A stretch of 64,000 bases of DNA from Macrothele yani. Its lineage: Eukaryota > Arthropoda > Arachnida > Araneae > Macrothelidae. Below the pieces are notes generated by a model. It was not told where the DNA came from and ran no database searches. It was given only the letters and a program-made list of their open reading frames with translations. Of this stretch, positions 1-9,242 are shown one piece after another. The first letter of the stretch is position 1, and each line of letters opens with the position of its first letter. Made by a program: the position numbers and the translations under genes. The stretch lies in NCBI GenBank assembly GCA_039090855.1, contig CM077005.1, positions 75,512,607 to 75,576,606 on the forward strand, given 5' to 3'.

Positions 1-80
1 ATTCAGTTAAAATAAAATATTTTCCGCTCCATCCACTGCTTACTGCAAATTTTCCAAAACCAGTAATACCGTCTTTCTTT

Positions 81-424
81 CCAAATATATTTTCTTTTGC
101 TAGACGAAAAACTAAATATATAGAACAATAATTAAAATATATTTTCTTTTGCTAGATGAAAAACTAAATATATAGAACAATAATTAAAATATATTTTCCT
201 TTGCTAGATGAAAAACTAAATATATAGAATAATAATTAAAATATATTTTCTTTTGCTAGATGAAAAACTAAATATATGGAACAATAATTAAAATATATTT
301 TCCTTTGCTAGATGAAAAACTAAATACATACAATAATAATGAAAATATATTTTCTTTTGCTAGATGAAAACTAAATATATAGAACAATAATTAAACTATA
401 TTTTCTTTTGCAAGATGAAAAACT
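81..424. repeat. 52-bp tandem repeat (minisatellite), about 6.5 units
   Basis: The motif TTTTGCTAGATGAAAAACTA recurs with GCTAGA starting at 99, 151, 203, 255, 307 and 359, an exact 52-bp spacing, with a 51-bp step to a last degenerate unit (GCAAGA) near 410. Units differ by scattered substitutions and the last is cut off at about 424. Very AT-rich; no open frame. Direct sequence observation. Confidence 0.95.
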
Positions 425-2030
425 CTACGCCAAGAAATATATTCGTAAACTATTATGATCGTAGCAGTTCTATACACACAGGCCACTGAATTAAAAACTT
501 TCATTCAATAACGGGTTGGACCTCCTTTAACCGGAATTATTGCACCCATGTCGCTTGGCACAGATTCTATAAAGTGTTGGTGTGCATTCTCGGATCTCTT
601 TTTCTAACATACCCCATACATTACCAATAGATTTCAGATCCTGGGTTTATACAAACCAGTCGAGGTGGTGGAAGTAGCTGTCATGCTGGCTTAAACACTG
701 CTGAACACATCTTGCGTGATGGATTGTAGTCAATGAAGCAGCCGTAATCTCCTCAATAAAAAGTCAATATTGCAGGATGGGCTTGATGGGCAACAATATT
801 TAGATAATCCTTGGAAAATTCCAGACCTTCTAGCAATATTAGGGGGACTCGTTCCGTACAACAGAACGCGCTCTACAATCGACATCACCTCCATAACCTT
901 GAGTTGTTTTATTTTAACAATGCAAGCTTGATCCATTGCTTCATGGGGCTATTGCCAAAAAGTGTACAGCTACTCATCGGACAACATGACGCTTATTTGA
1001 ATCTTCCAGTGTCCAGTCACGATGTTCCTAACACCACTGTAAACGTACTTTCCGATTCTTCCCAGAAATCAGAAGTTTCCTTGTATGCATGCGACTGCTG
1101 ATACAGATCCTCTTCTGTTCCGTGCTCATAATTCACTTAAGTATAGATCAGAAATAGCTTTTACTGGATGCTTCAATCAATTACTGCCCACAGGAAGTCT
1201 TGTTTATCGGTACATGTCTTTTCAGACGACGGTGATCTCTTTCCTGACAGATTGTCGTCGCGCCATAGATATGCCTTTTAGGTGAAAAATGTGGGTTATT
1301 TTTGCACTAATTAAAGACCCGAGATATCTCCCCCTTTGAGGAACCAATCATCTCTACGGGTTTTTGAAATGGTTGTTCCAGCCACAATAAGAACTCCGAA
1401 AGATCTTTTTGTTTTTTCCTATTATGATAAACATTACTGATGATTACTGACAAGCGGCAATTTTAAATAGTTGCTTGACCACGTGGTGACGCACGTGACC
1501 ACGTACTAGCATTTTGCATGTGCGCGTTCAGGTAATCTGCATACAATTTCTAATTCATTGGGCGGTGTGTGTGTGTTCTTTTCTAACTATTACGTACACT
1601 TCTTCATCAGCCCACAGATATCTTGTTTTCTGATTTACCGTTGCCGGACAGTCTTGGAAGTTCTTCTTACATGCATACATTACACTGAATTCAGCAGCAG
1701 AGTGCGGCAATATTGGTGTACAAGCTGTTATGGTCTGTGAAATATCGGCCTGATAGTCCGCTGTTGAATACATTCAAGGTTAGTATCTCATATTTAGTAG
1801 GACCATTCTTGTCTACTTGCCAGATACCTACACAAAGTCCAGACCATTTTCTGATGATGAAGCTGGCCGTTCAGGATCAGGTTTCTGGGCAATACAAATA
1901 ATATGTTGATTTTTCCTTTTTACGGTGGCTTTTTAAAGTATTTTAGATTTTCTCATAAAAAAAACTCTGAAAAGAATACCTTCCTTTCGTCCCTAAACTT
2001 TTCTGTTGACTAGTATCACTGACTTAAATA
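425..2030. other. unassigned AT-rich stretch
   Basis: No recognised gene or element. Only short frames (under 100 codons) in conflicting phases, without known motifs. It lies between the minisatellite and the first DNA transposon. Confidence 0.5.
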
Positions 2031-2830
2031 CAGGGTGTCCTGGAGGAAAACTACCAACAAGAAATAGTCGTAAATCAGTGCAAATCACGGATACAAATGT
2101 TGTTTGTTTTAAGAAAAAGACGAACTTACCAAGTTCCTTTGGGCATTAATAAATCTCCACATGTGTAACCTTTGTGGCGCGACAGATATCCAGACGATAT
2201 TCGGCCTCCCACTATGAGTTGTCCCGCGCCTGCCAAGTGACACTTTCACGAGCGAGCAACGATGACCCTCCGACGCAAATCCACTAAATTGTTTACTGGA
2301 ATTTGGTAGACATTGCCTTTGGTATACACCCCCCCCCCAAAATGAAATCCAGAGCGGTAAGGTCCAGGGATCTGGGAATATATAGAACTACCACATCCAA
2401 TCCAACTTCCAGGAGAACATTTGTCCAAATGAGTCCGGGTATTCGTTGTGTAATGAGAGGGGAGAAAGAAATTCGTCTGTTACCTGCTGTATGGCATAAA
2501 TTTTCAGCATATCCAAGTAAACATCTGCAGTGACAGTGCTTTCAGAGAAAACAAGAAAGATGACACCGAATTTTCGGGTGTAATAATCACATCTTTTGAA
2601 TCTGTTCTGACGCAAATTAAATTTATCAAAGCTATTCAAAGTCAATGGAACCGGTATGGAAAACAATAGTATCTGACGGAAGAAAGAAGTTTTTCAATCA
2701 GGTTTCTAATTTCTCAGATATTGCTGTAAACGGAATCGTGAGCTTACGCCCTATGGTTGCAGACTTGTGCGTTAAGAAAAACATGAATTTATATGAGAAA
2801 CATTTCACACCAGAAACGCTCTCCAACATA

Positions 2831-4240
2831 CACTGCTGGCCACCCAAAATGCAACACCAAGAAGAACACGAGATAGCAAAGCCAGATTTACTGGACACAT
2901 AACAACAGATACAAAGATTAAACGATTGAGCTTACAGGCCCGTACGACTTGCGGAACACGCAGACATCAATAGTTCGTGTAGCCCCCATGGATGGCAATA
3001 ACGGCAGCTACACGCCGCGGCGTCGAACGAAAGAGGCTTTGGATGTAGGCTTGGGGTATGTCGGTCCAGGCTTCTTCCACACGTTGCCACACTTCATCAG
3101 GCGTAGCCGCGGGCGGTGCTTGCCGGGCCACTCGGTTGTCGATCAGCGACCAGACGAGTTCGATGGGCGACATATACGGGAGAACATGCTGGCCACGACA
3201 GCAGTGATACCTGGTGGGCCGTGAAGAATTGTTGCATGATGTGTGCCACGTGCGGGTGCTCATTGTCCTGTTGAAAGGGGGCCGCTGGCAGGTCTTGCAG
3301 GTAAGGGAGGACTGCAGGCTCCAAAACGTCAGAGATGTAGCTATGGCTGTTAAATGTACCGGCGATGCGTACCAGAAGGGTGCGGGTGTCATATCTAATT
3401 GCGCCCCAAACCATAACGCCAGGTGACGTACCGGTATGGCGATGCATAATGCAGGCGTCATACAGTCTCTCGCCGTATTGCCTCCACACGTGGATCCGAC
3501 CATCGTGGTGTTGAAGGCAGAAGCGGGATTCGTCGGAGAAGACAATGTCGTGCCATTCCGTAGTCCAGGTGCGGCGTTCAACGGCTCACTGCCGCCGCAC
3601 TCGCCGGTTGTGTAAAGTCAATGGTAATCGGAGCAAAAGGCGCCGTGCGACAAGTCCCCGCTCCTGCAGACGACGTCGAACGGTACGTGCTGACACAGGT
3701 TGCTGCGCAAGACACCCTAATTCCTCCGCTAACGTTCGTGATGTGACGGTGCGAACCGTAAATGCCCGCCGCACAACATGCCGGTCCTCTCGTTCGGTGG
3801 TGTGCCGCGGCAGCGGCAATCGCTCTCGTCTGTCTGTCCGTCCCTCCTGCACCCACCGAATCCACACTCGCCTCACTGTGGTTGGATGTCGTCCCACACG
3901 GGCGCCGATGTCTCGGTACGATAAACCGCTGTCGCGATAAGCCACCATTCGTCCTCTGTCGAACTCCGAAACGTGCTGGAATGACCACCGTATTTTGCGA
4001 CGAGGCATCAGGAAGCTTCCCACGCACAGGTCCGGCAGCACAACACAGTTCCACTACTTACATCCCGCCTTCTGTGCACTCTTCTTAAAGTGCTTCTCGG
4101 TGGCGTGTCGGGTGCACATGATTTGCATATGCCCTGCAATGCTAATGGTTTGCATGTTCTCTCCCGGGCAACGCATGCTGCGAATTTCAGGCCAATCGGA
4201 TGCTTGCTTTTTGGTGTTGCATTTTGGGTGGCTAGCAGTG
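2831..4240 (-). mobile_element. Tc1-like DNA transposon inside the satellite array
   Basis: Terminal inverted repeats CACTGCTGGCCACCCAAAAT (from 2831) and, on the other strand, CACTGCTAGCCACCCAAAAT (ending 4240) continue with GCAACACCAA on both sides. TA duplications lie at 2829-2830 and 4241-4242. Joining the flanks gives ...CTCCAACA-TA-GAAAGAATTTTTC, which matches the intact satellite junction CCAACAAAGAAGGAATTTTT near 5145-5162, so the empty site is recovered. GC-rich relative to its surroundings. Confidence 0.92.
2967..4008 (-). pseudogene. Tc1-like transposase (DD34E type), broken
   Basis: Start chosen at ATG 4008 (MPRRKIRW...), as usual for this family; an upstream in-frame ATG exists at 4041. 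The N-terminal paired HTH region (VSEFDRGRMVAYRDSGLSYR and VSARTVRRRLQERGL) is followed in frame by a TGA stop at about 3586, then FSDESRFCLQHHDGR (first catalytic D) and FQQDNEHPH (second D). A frameshift near 3185 moves the rest, MSPIELVWSL (catalytic E) through the C-terminal PRRVAAVIAIHGGYTNY, to another frame, ending at 2967. One nonsense and one frameshift mutation: a fairly young but dead copy. Related to, but distinct from, the intact gene at 14634-15656. Confidence 0.9.
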
Positions 4241-4245
4241 TAGAA

Positions 4246-6185
4246 AGAATTTTTCAAATCGGACTCTTAGAAACAGGGATATCGACGAAAATAAGATGTG
4301 ACTTTACGTCCCCAGATGGGAAAACCATGCATTATTTTAGGAAGGTATTCCAAAAATATTTCCATATGAGCATTATTGGTCCAAGAAAAAAAAATTAGTC
4401 GAGTTTTCAGGATTCCAGATTTTGCTACAAATACATCAGAAGCAGATATTAACACTTATGCCCCCTGGTGGCCAAACCATTCTTTACCAAACATTAGAAA
4501 TTATGTGAAAACTATTTTCCATCAGGTCTTGTATGCGATGCAGGGAGAATTTTTCAAATCGGAGTTTTAGAAGCAGAAATAACGCAGAAAACGCAATTTA
4601 CCTATGTGCCCCCTAGCGGAAAGTCTATAATTTACTTTAAAATTTTTAATTTATAGGAAAAAGATTTCGCATTGGAAACACCATCCAACAATGAAGGAAT
4701 TTTTCAAATCGGTCTCCTAGAAGTAGCGATATTGGCAAAAATAAGATATACGTCTACGCCCCCTGGCGTAGAAACCATACATTATTTGAAGGAGAAAATG
4801 TTACTAAAATGTTTGTCCACATGAGTAGTATCGGTCAACAAACGACTTTTTTTTCAATCGAGATTTTGGAAGCTCATATTTTGCTGCAAATGCATCAGAA
4901 GCGGAAATTAAAACTTACGCCACCTGGCGGCCAAACCGTTTTCTACAAAAATCATAAATCACGTGCAAAAGATTTCCCATCAGGAGCTGTATCCGGTACA
5001 GAAAGAAATTTTCAAATAGGAGATTTAGAAGCAGAGATGTAGGAGGGGAAGCGATTTGCCTTTACGCCCCCTAGCGGAAAGTCTACGAAATAGTTGAAAA
5101 TTTTGAAATTATATGAGAAACATGTAACACTGGAAACATTATCCAACAAAGAAGGAATTTTTCAAATCGGACTCCTAGAAGTAGAGATATTGACAAAAAT
5201 AAGATATACATCTACGCCCCCTGGGGAAAAACCATGCATTATTTTAAGAAGAAAATGTTTCTAAACGGTTTGTCGATATGAGTACCATCGGTCTACAAAC
5301 GACGATTTTTTCAATCGAGAATTTAAAAGCTCATATTTTGCTGCAAATACATCAGAAGCGGAAATTAAGGTATACGGCCCCTGGCGGCCAAATTATTTTT
5401 TTTACAAAAATTAGAATATACGTGCAAACGATTTCCCATCAGGAGTTGTATCAGGTGCAGAAAGAATATTTCAAATCGGAGATTTAGAAGCAGAGATATA
5501 GGGGGAAACCCAATTTACCTCTACGCCCCCTAGCGGAAAGTCAATGAATTACTTGAAAATTTTGAAATTATATAAAATTTTGAAATATGCATCTACGCGC
5601 CCTGGCGGAGAAGCTGTATAATATTTTAAGAAGAAAATATTCCAAAAAGGTTTACCGATGTGAGTGGCATCAGTCCCCGAAATAATTTTTTTCAATCGAT
5701 ATTTTAGAAGCACAGATTTTATGGCAAATACATCAGAAGCAAAATTAACACTTACGCCCTCCTGGTGGGTAAAGTATGCTTTACCAAAAATTTGAAATTG
5801 TATGCAAAAGATTTTCCATCACGAGGTGCATCCGCTGAAGCAAAACATTTTCAAATCGGAGTTTTAGAAGAAGAGTTATCGGGGGAAATGTAATTCACTT
5901 CTACGTCCCCTAGCGGAAAATCTATGCGTAATTTGAAAAAGTAACTATGTGTAAAATACTCTTCGACATAAATGGAATCGAAAGATAAAATAATTTTTTT
6001 TTCAATCGGATGTTTAGAAGCAAACATGTGGAATAAAATGTATTTTTGAATTCGACATCATCTGCATTTACGCCCTCTAGCGGCGAAACTGTACATCGTA
6101 AAAAAAGACCGAAATAAAGGATCATCATTCGCATATTTCAAGCTTCCCAATGCAAAAAGAATTTTTCAAACAGGACTAATAGTTG
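4246..6185. repeat. core satellite array of family 1: 150-bp monomers in a 450-460-bp higher-order unit
   Basis: The block GAATTTTTCAAATCGG recurs at 4246, about 4549, 4695, and 5154, with diverged versions between. The same sub-type returns every 450-460 bp (4246, 4695, 5154) and three sub-types of about 150 bp alternate inside each unit. Most monomers carry a GCCCCCT[GA]GCGG or GCCCCCTGGTGG box. The array resumes left of the Tc1 insertion (about 2600-2829), where TTTTTCAATCAGGTTTC and the CCAACA junction match the monomers. Units decay toward 6185. No coding. Confidence 0.9.
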
Positions 6186-6932
6186 CAGAGATAGCGTGGG
6201 TACAGACGGACGGACGGACGGACAAACCGGTAACATAAGCACGATCTTTTTTAACAAAAGACGTGCTAAAAAACGAGTAGATGAGTTTATGCGCACTGAG
6301 GCGGCTCCGAACGTTCACTTTATGGCTTACTCGTTGCAGCTTCTCACTGCGTGCAGATTTTCTGATCCCCATATCCTGCAGTTGTGTCTGTTGACCGTCC
6401 CTAAGAAGTGAAATGTGCACTCGTCGCTGAAAATAGCCATTGTCGTTATCAATCTTTGACAGCATGTCGGAAGCAAATTGGTATCTCAAGGTCATGTCAT
6501 TCGGCTTAAACTTCAGCAGTAACTGAATTTTATATGCATGAAGACGTAACATCTTGTGAAGATCATCGTGGATTGTTGACCTTGGGATTCCCAGTTCACG
6601 CTGCCATTGTGTGTCTTTCGTTGGGTTCCATTTCGTACATTTGCCAGAATTTTCTCTGTAGGGTCACTGGAAACTTAAATTCTGCAAAGTCAGTAACAAC
6701 ACTACACTTTCTGCTGCACGTGAACATAATTTCAGGGACGATTGACTTGCAAATTCCGTACCAGCAACGCAGGAGAACATCAGCGCCATGTATCACCAAC
6801 GAGCCTCGCCGTGTGCTTCCAATGAAACTTGGCAAGTTCCTGTTTCCGCTACTGAGAACCGCAGTTCTGTATCTATGTTTTGCACTGATTTACAACGATT
6901 TCTTATTGGTAATTTTCGTCCCGGACACCTTG

Positions 6933-7392
6933 TATTTTTAGATAGAAAGACGACAAACACTCAAAGACGACAAACGCTCTCCAAACTAAGAAAGAGTTGG
7001 TTCTTGGATATCAAAATTATCTCTTGCTGCTGTTATTGGCATACTTGATTCCATTTCTTGGGAATAGCGTTTGCCCCCTGAGTAGCTAAGAATTCTTAAG
7101 GTAAGTACCAGGTTTTTCTCTTCAAGGTGTCATAAATGCCAGTGATTCCAAGGTAATTGACAATCTGCGGTAATAATCTAAACCAAATCATTTCATGGTT
7201 TTTCGTGACAACCCGACAAGGCGAGGTGCATTTGCAGTGCCATTGATAATTAAATAATATGTATACGCAAATTATTTGAAAAAGGAAATGAAGTTTCAGT
7301 TGTATTTGTACAGAAGACGGGTAGTGGGGAAACATGCCAAAGAAAAATTTTAAACACAACTTTTGTATTTTGTTCTTTAGCTCTGTGTAAGG
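6933..7392. other. unassigned
   Basis: Flank between the mariner/IS630 element and the tRNA-like LTR fragment. No recognised motif or long frame. Confidence 0.5.
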
Positions 7393-7566
7393 TGTTACGT
7401 ACTACAGAGGTGACGCACGTGTCAAGACAGCAAGCAAAAGGGGTAAGACCTTACCGGCATAGTTTAAGTGGGAAAGCATTTAGCTCCGGAGCAGAAGAAT
7501 TTGGATTCTACTTCTGCCACCGGGAGAGAGAGGGTTTGAACTTCGCATTAGCGCCTGAACGTGAAA
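7393..7566 (+). mobile_element. tRNA-like LTR, divergent family B, with primer-site-like end
   Basis: Begins TGTTACGTACTACAGAGGTG, comparable to the TGTAACGTACCAGGAGATG start of the TRIM LTRs at 41091 and 60506. It contains a tRNA-like block (CATAGTTTAAGTGGGAAAGC, then GCTCCGGAGCAGAAG, then GGGTTTGAACTTC) and ends CTTCGCA at 7547, followed by TAGCGCCTGAACGTGAAAG, a degenerate relative of a tRNA-Lys primer site. Related blocks occur at 12290 and, inverted, near 57000. Interpretation as an old LTR plus primer site is inference from alignment by eye. Confidence 0.5.
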
Positions 7567-7816
7567 GTGAATCTCCTGGATATTGGATTCTTGGGAAAAT
7601 GTGTGATGTTCCATCCACGCATTGTCCAGAATTAATGATAATTTCTTCTTGGGTTCGGAAAATGTGTGATTCTTACATTGTCTGCAATTAGTTAGAATTA
7701 TTTCTTCTACTGTGAGTTCCTTCAAGCATGGTAGTGCTGGCCTACCCCCGATATATATAATTCCGTCCTAGCCCTTTCTCAAGGAGGAGAGAGATATATA
7801 ACATACTGTATATATA

Positions 7817-9004
7817 ATGGACATGGCTCAACCGAGAGAACAAGCTGGATTCAGGAGTGGCTACAGCACAATAGATCATATCCACGTACTGAGAGAACTA
7901 ATTGAAAGAGCGAGGGAATATGAACTTCCATTGTGCATGGCTTTTATCGATTATGAAAAAGCCTTTGATTCGGTGAAACCATCAGCAGTTACCACGGCTC
8001 TGAAATCCTGCGGTATTGAAGATGCATACATTAATATTATTAATAACATCTATGAAAATGCAAGTGCAAAGATTCGGCTGTTTGAAAATACAACACACAT
8101 AAAAATTGGAAAGGGAGTGAGACAAGGTGACACCATATCTCCGAAGCTCTTTAATGCCACATTGGAAAATGTCTTTCAATCACTGAACTGGGAAAACAAA
8201 GGGATAAAGATTAATGGAGATTATCTAACCCACCTTCGTTTTACTGATGACGTAGTCATTTTTGCAACTACCCCATCAGAGCTGCAGAGTATGACCCAGG
8301 AACTTGCTGACAAGAGTAAAGAAGTGGGATTAAAAATGAACTTTCAGAAGACAAAAGTGATGTTCAATGCTTTTACAAGAAATGAAGATTTATCGATTGA
8401 TGGAGAAAAACTGGAGATAACAGATACGTATGTTTATCTTGGACAGCAGATATCAAGTGAGGGTCACATTGATGAAGAAATTAATCGGCGTACAAAACTT
8501 GCCTGGAGAGCTTTTGGAAGAAACAGCATAATTTTCAAGAGCAATATGCCGTTGTGTCTTAAAAGAAAAGTGTTTGATCAATGCATCCTTCCAGTGCTTA
8601 CGTATGGTGCAGAGACGTGGACCTTAACTAAAAGAGACATACAAAGGCTGCAGACAACTCAAAGAAGCATGGAGAGGTGCATGCTTGGTATAACCAGGAG
8701 AGATAAGAAGAGGAACTCGTGGATCCGAAAAATGACGAGAGTGGAAGACATCATGATCAGAGTTAAATCCCTGAAATGGCAATGGGCTGGACATACTGCC
8801 AGAAGGACAGACCATAGATGGACAGCCGAAATTTTAGATTGGATTCCAAGGGACAGGAAAAGACCCAGAAAAAGACCACATGGGAGATGGGTGGATGAAA
8901 TTCGTAAATATGCGGGAGTGACATGGAGGAGACTGGCACAAGACAGACCGTTGTGGAGGAAACTTGGGGAGACCTTCGTCCAGCAGTGGATTGATAATGG
9001 TTGA
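7817..9004 (+). pseudogene. RTE reverse transcriptase, C-terminal 395 codons, open but truncated
   Basis: One uninterrupted frame encodes the palm and C-terminal part of an RTE-type reverse transcriptase: REQAGFRSGYSTIDHI, MAFIDYEKAFDSV (first catalytic D), GVRQGDTISPKLF, then FTDDVVIF where copy 2 has FADDVVIF, so the residue before the catalytic DD pair is changed from A to T. Downstream are LGQQISSEGHIDEE, VLTYGAETWTL and the basic C-terminal block (RRTDHRWTAEILDW). The endonuclease and RT fingers are absent. The frame is conserved to the natural stop, suggesting a recent insertion, but the copy cannot be autonomous. The start codon is only the first ATG after the truncation. Confidence 0.88.
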
Positions 9005-9030
9005 CAATGATGATGATGATGATGATATAT
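7817..9030 (+). mobile_element. RTE-type LINE, 5'-truncated copy 1
   Basis: Starts inside the reverse transcriptase, at the point matching 11015 of copy 2, and runs to a 3' (ATG/TGA)n microsatellite tail (TTGACAATGATGATGATGATG...). 5' truncation and a short simple-repeat tail in place of poly-A are typical of RTE-clade LINEs. Preceded by an AT-rich (TATA)n stretch that may have been the target. The next RTE copy begins almost directly downstream, head-to-tail. Confidence 0.88.
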
Positions 9031-9242
9031 AATGGGATGTAAGGTCATGTGATGCGTAACATCACAGCCTCTCCTTGACAAATGTCAACCCCGCCTTCTC
9101 GTGGTGCATCCTGTTCCCACTAAAGAGGCTCTGACGACCGCCAATAGCGGTATAAGTATAACATCGGGATTAGAGGAAATGATATCCCACACTCACCAAA
9201 CCGCTTGGCCAGCGCGGTGAGTTATGGCCAAATACCTCCAAA

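Larger units (their letters stand above)
2567..6271 (-). mobile_element. Helentron-associated (HINE-type) satellite-bearing element, family 1
   Basis: Read on the minus strand from 6267, the element starts with a hairpin (AGCACGTCTTTT / AAAAGATCGTGCT, 6238-6267), then a GTCC/GTCT tetranucleotide tract (about 6198-6226), then tandem monomers of about 150 bp (to about 2600), and ends in a small stem-loop (ACACC...GGTGT, 2562-2580). This order of hairpin, (GTCY)n, tandem core and 3' stem-loop is that described for non-autonomous Helentron relatives such as Drosophila DINE-1 and bivalve pearl elements (established knowledge; assignment here is inference). The flanking transposase reads through at the junction with no obvious target duplication, as expected for this class. 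No Rep/helicase coding is present, so it is non-autonomous. A Tc1 element interrupts its distal part. Confidence 0.65.
2240..6720 (-). pseudogene. DDE transposase of mariner/IS630 type, interrupted
   Basis: The 5' half (6270-6720) includes a frame at 6166-6552 with DNDNGYFQRR and later VSHKVNVRSRLSAHKL, which resemble the first catalytic block (usually IDND...FSDE...) of a widespread insect DDE_3 transposase family. The 3' half (2240-2566) gives FSESTVTADVYLDMLKIYA and then VYQIPVNNLVDLRRRV, the conserved C-terminal blocks of the same family. The first catalytic aspartate block is degraded (HISLLRDGQQ where FSDE is expected), and several stops and frameshifts occur. The Helentron-like insertion lies between HKLI and FSEST. 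Dead gene; family by recalled motif, no search run. Confidence 0.75.
2031..6932 (-). mobile_element. mariner/IS630-type DNA transposon, minus strand, split by nested elements
   Basis: Terminal inverted repeats are CAGGGTGTCCTGGAGGA at the left end (from 2031) and, reading inward on the minus strand, CAAGGTGTCCGGGACGA at the right end (to 6932). Both ends abut TA dinucleotides (2029-2030 and 6933-6934), the usual target duplication of this superfamily. The transposase is on the minus strand. About 3.7 kb of later insertions (2567-6271) split it; without them the element is about 1.2 kb, a normal size. The two halves meet within the same protein motif, which supports a single original element. 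Confidence 0.8.

Noticed and set aside
81..424. CRISPR-like array
   Set aside because: Units are contiguous 52-bp repeats with no unique spacers; the context is eukaryotic.
3545..3940. Arginine-rich plus-strand frame of 131 codons
   Set aside because: It is the reverse of the GC-rich Tc1 transposase pseudogene at 2967-4008.
8659..9081. Minus-strand frame with a histidine run
   Set aside because: It reads the reverse of the RTE C-terminus and its (ATG)n tail; a shadow of the LINE. Similar shadow at 12014-12517.
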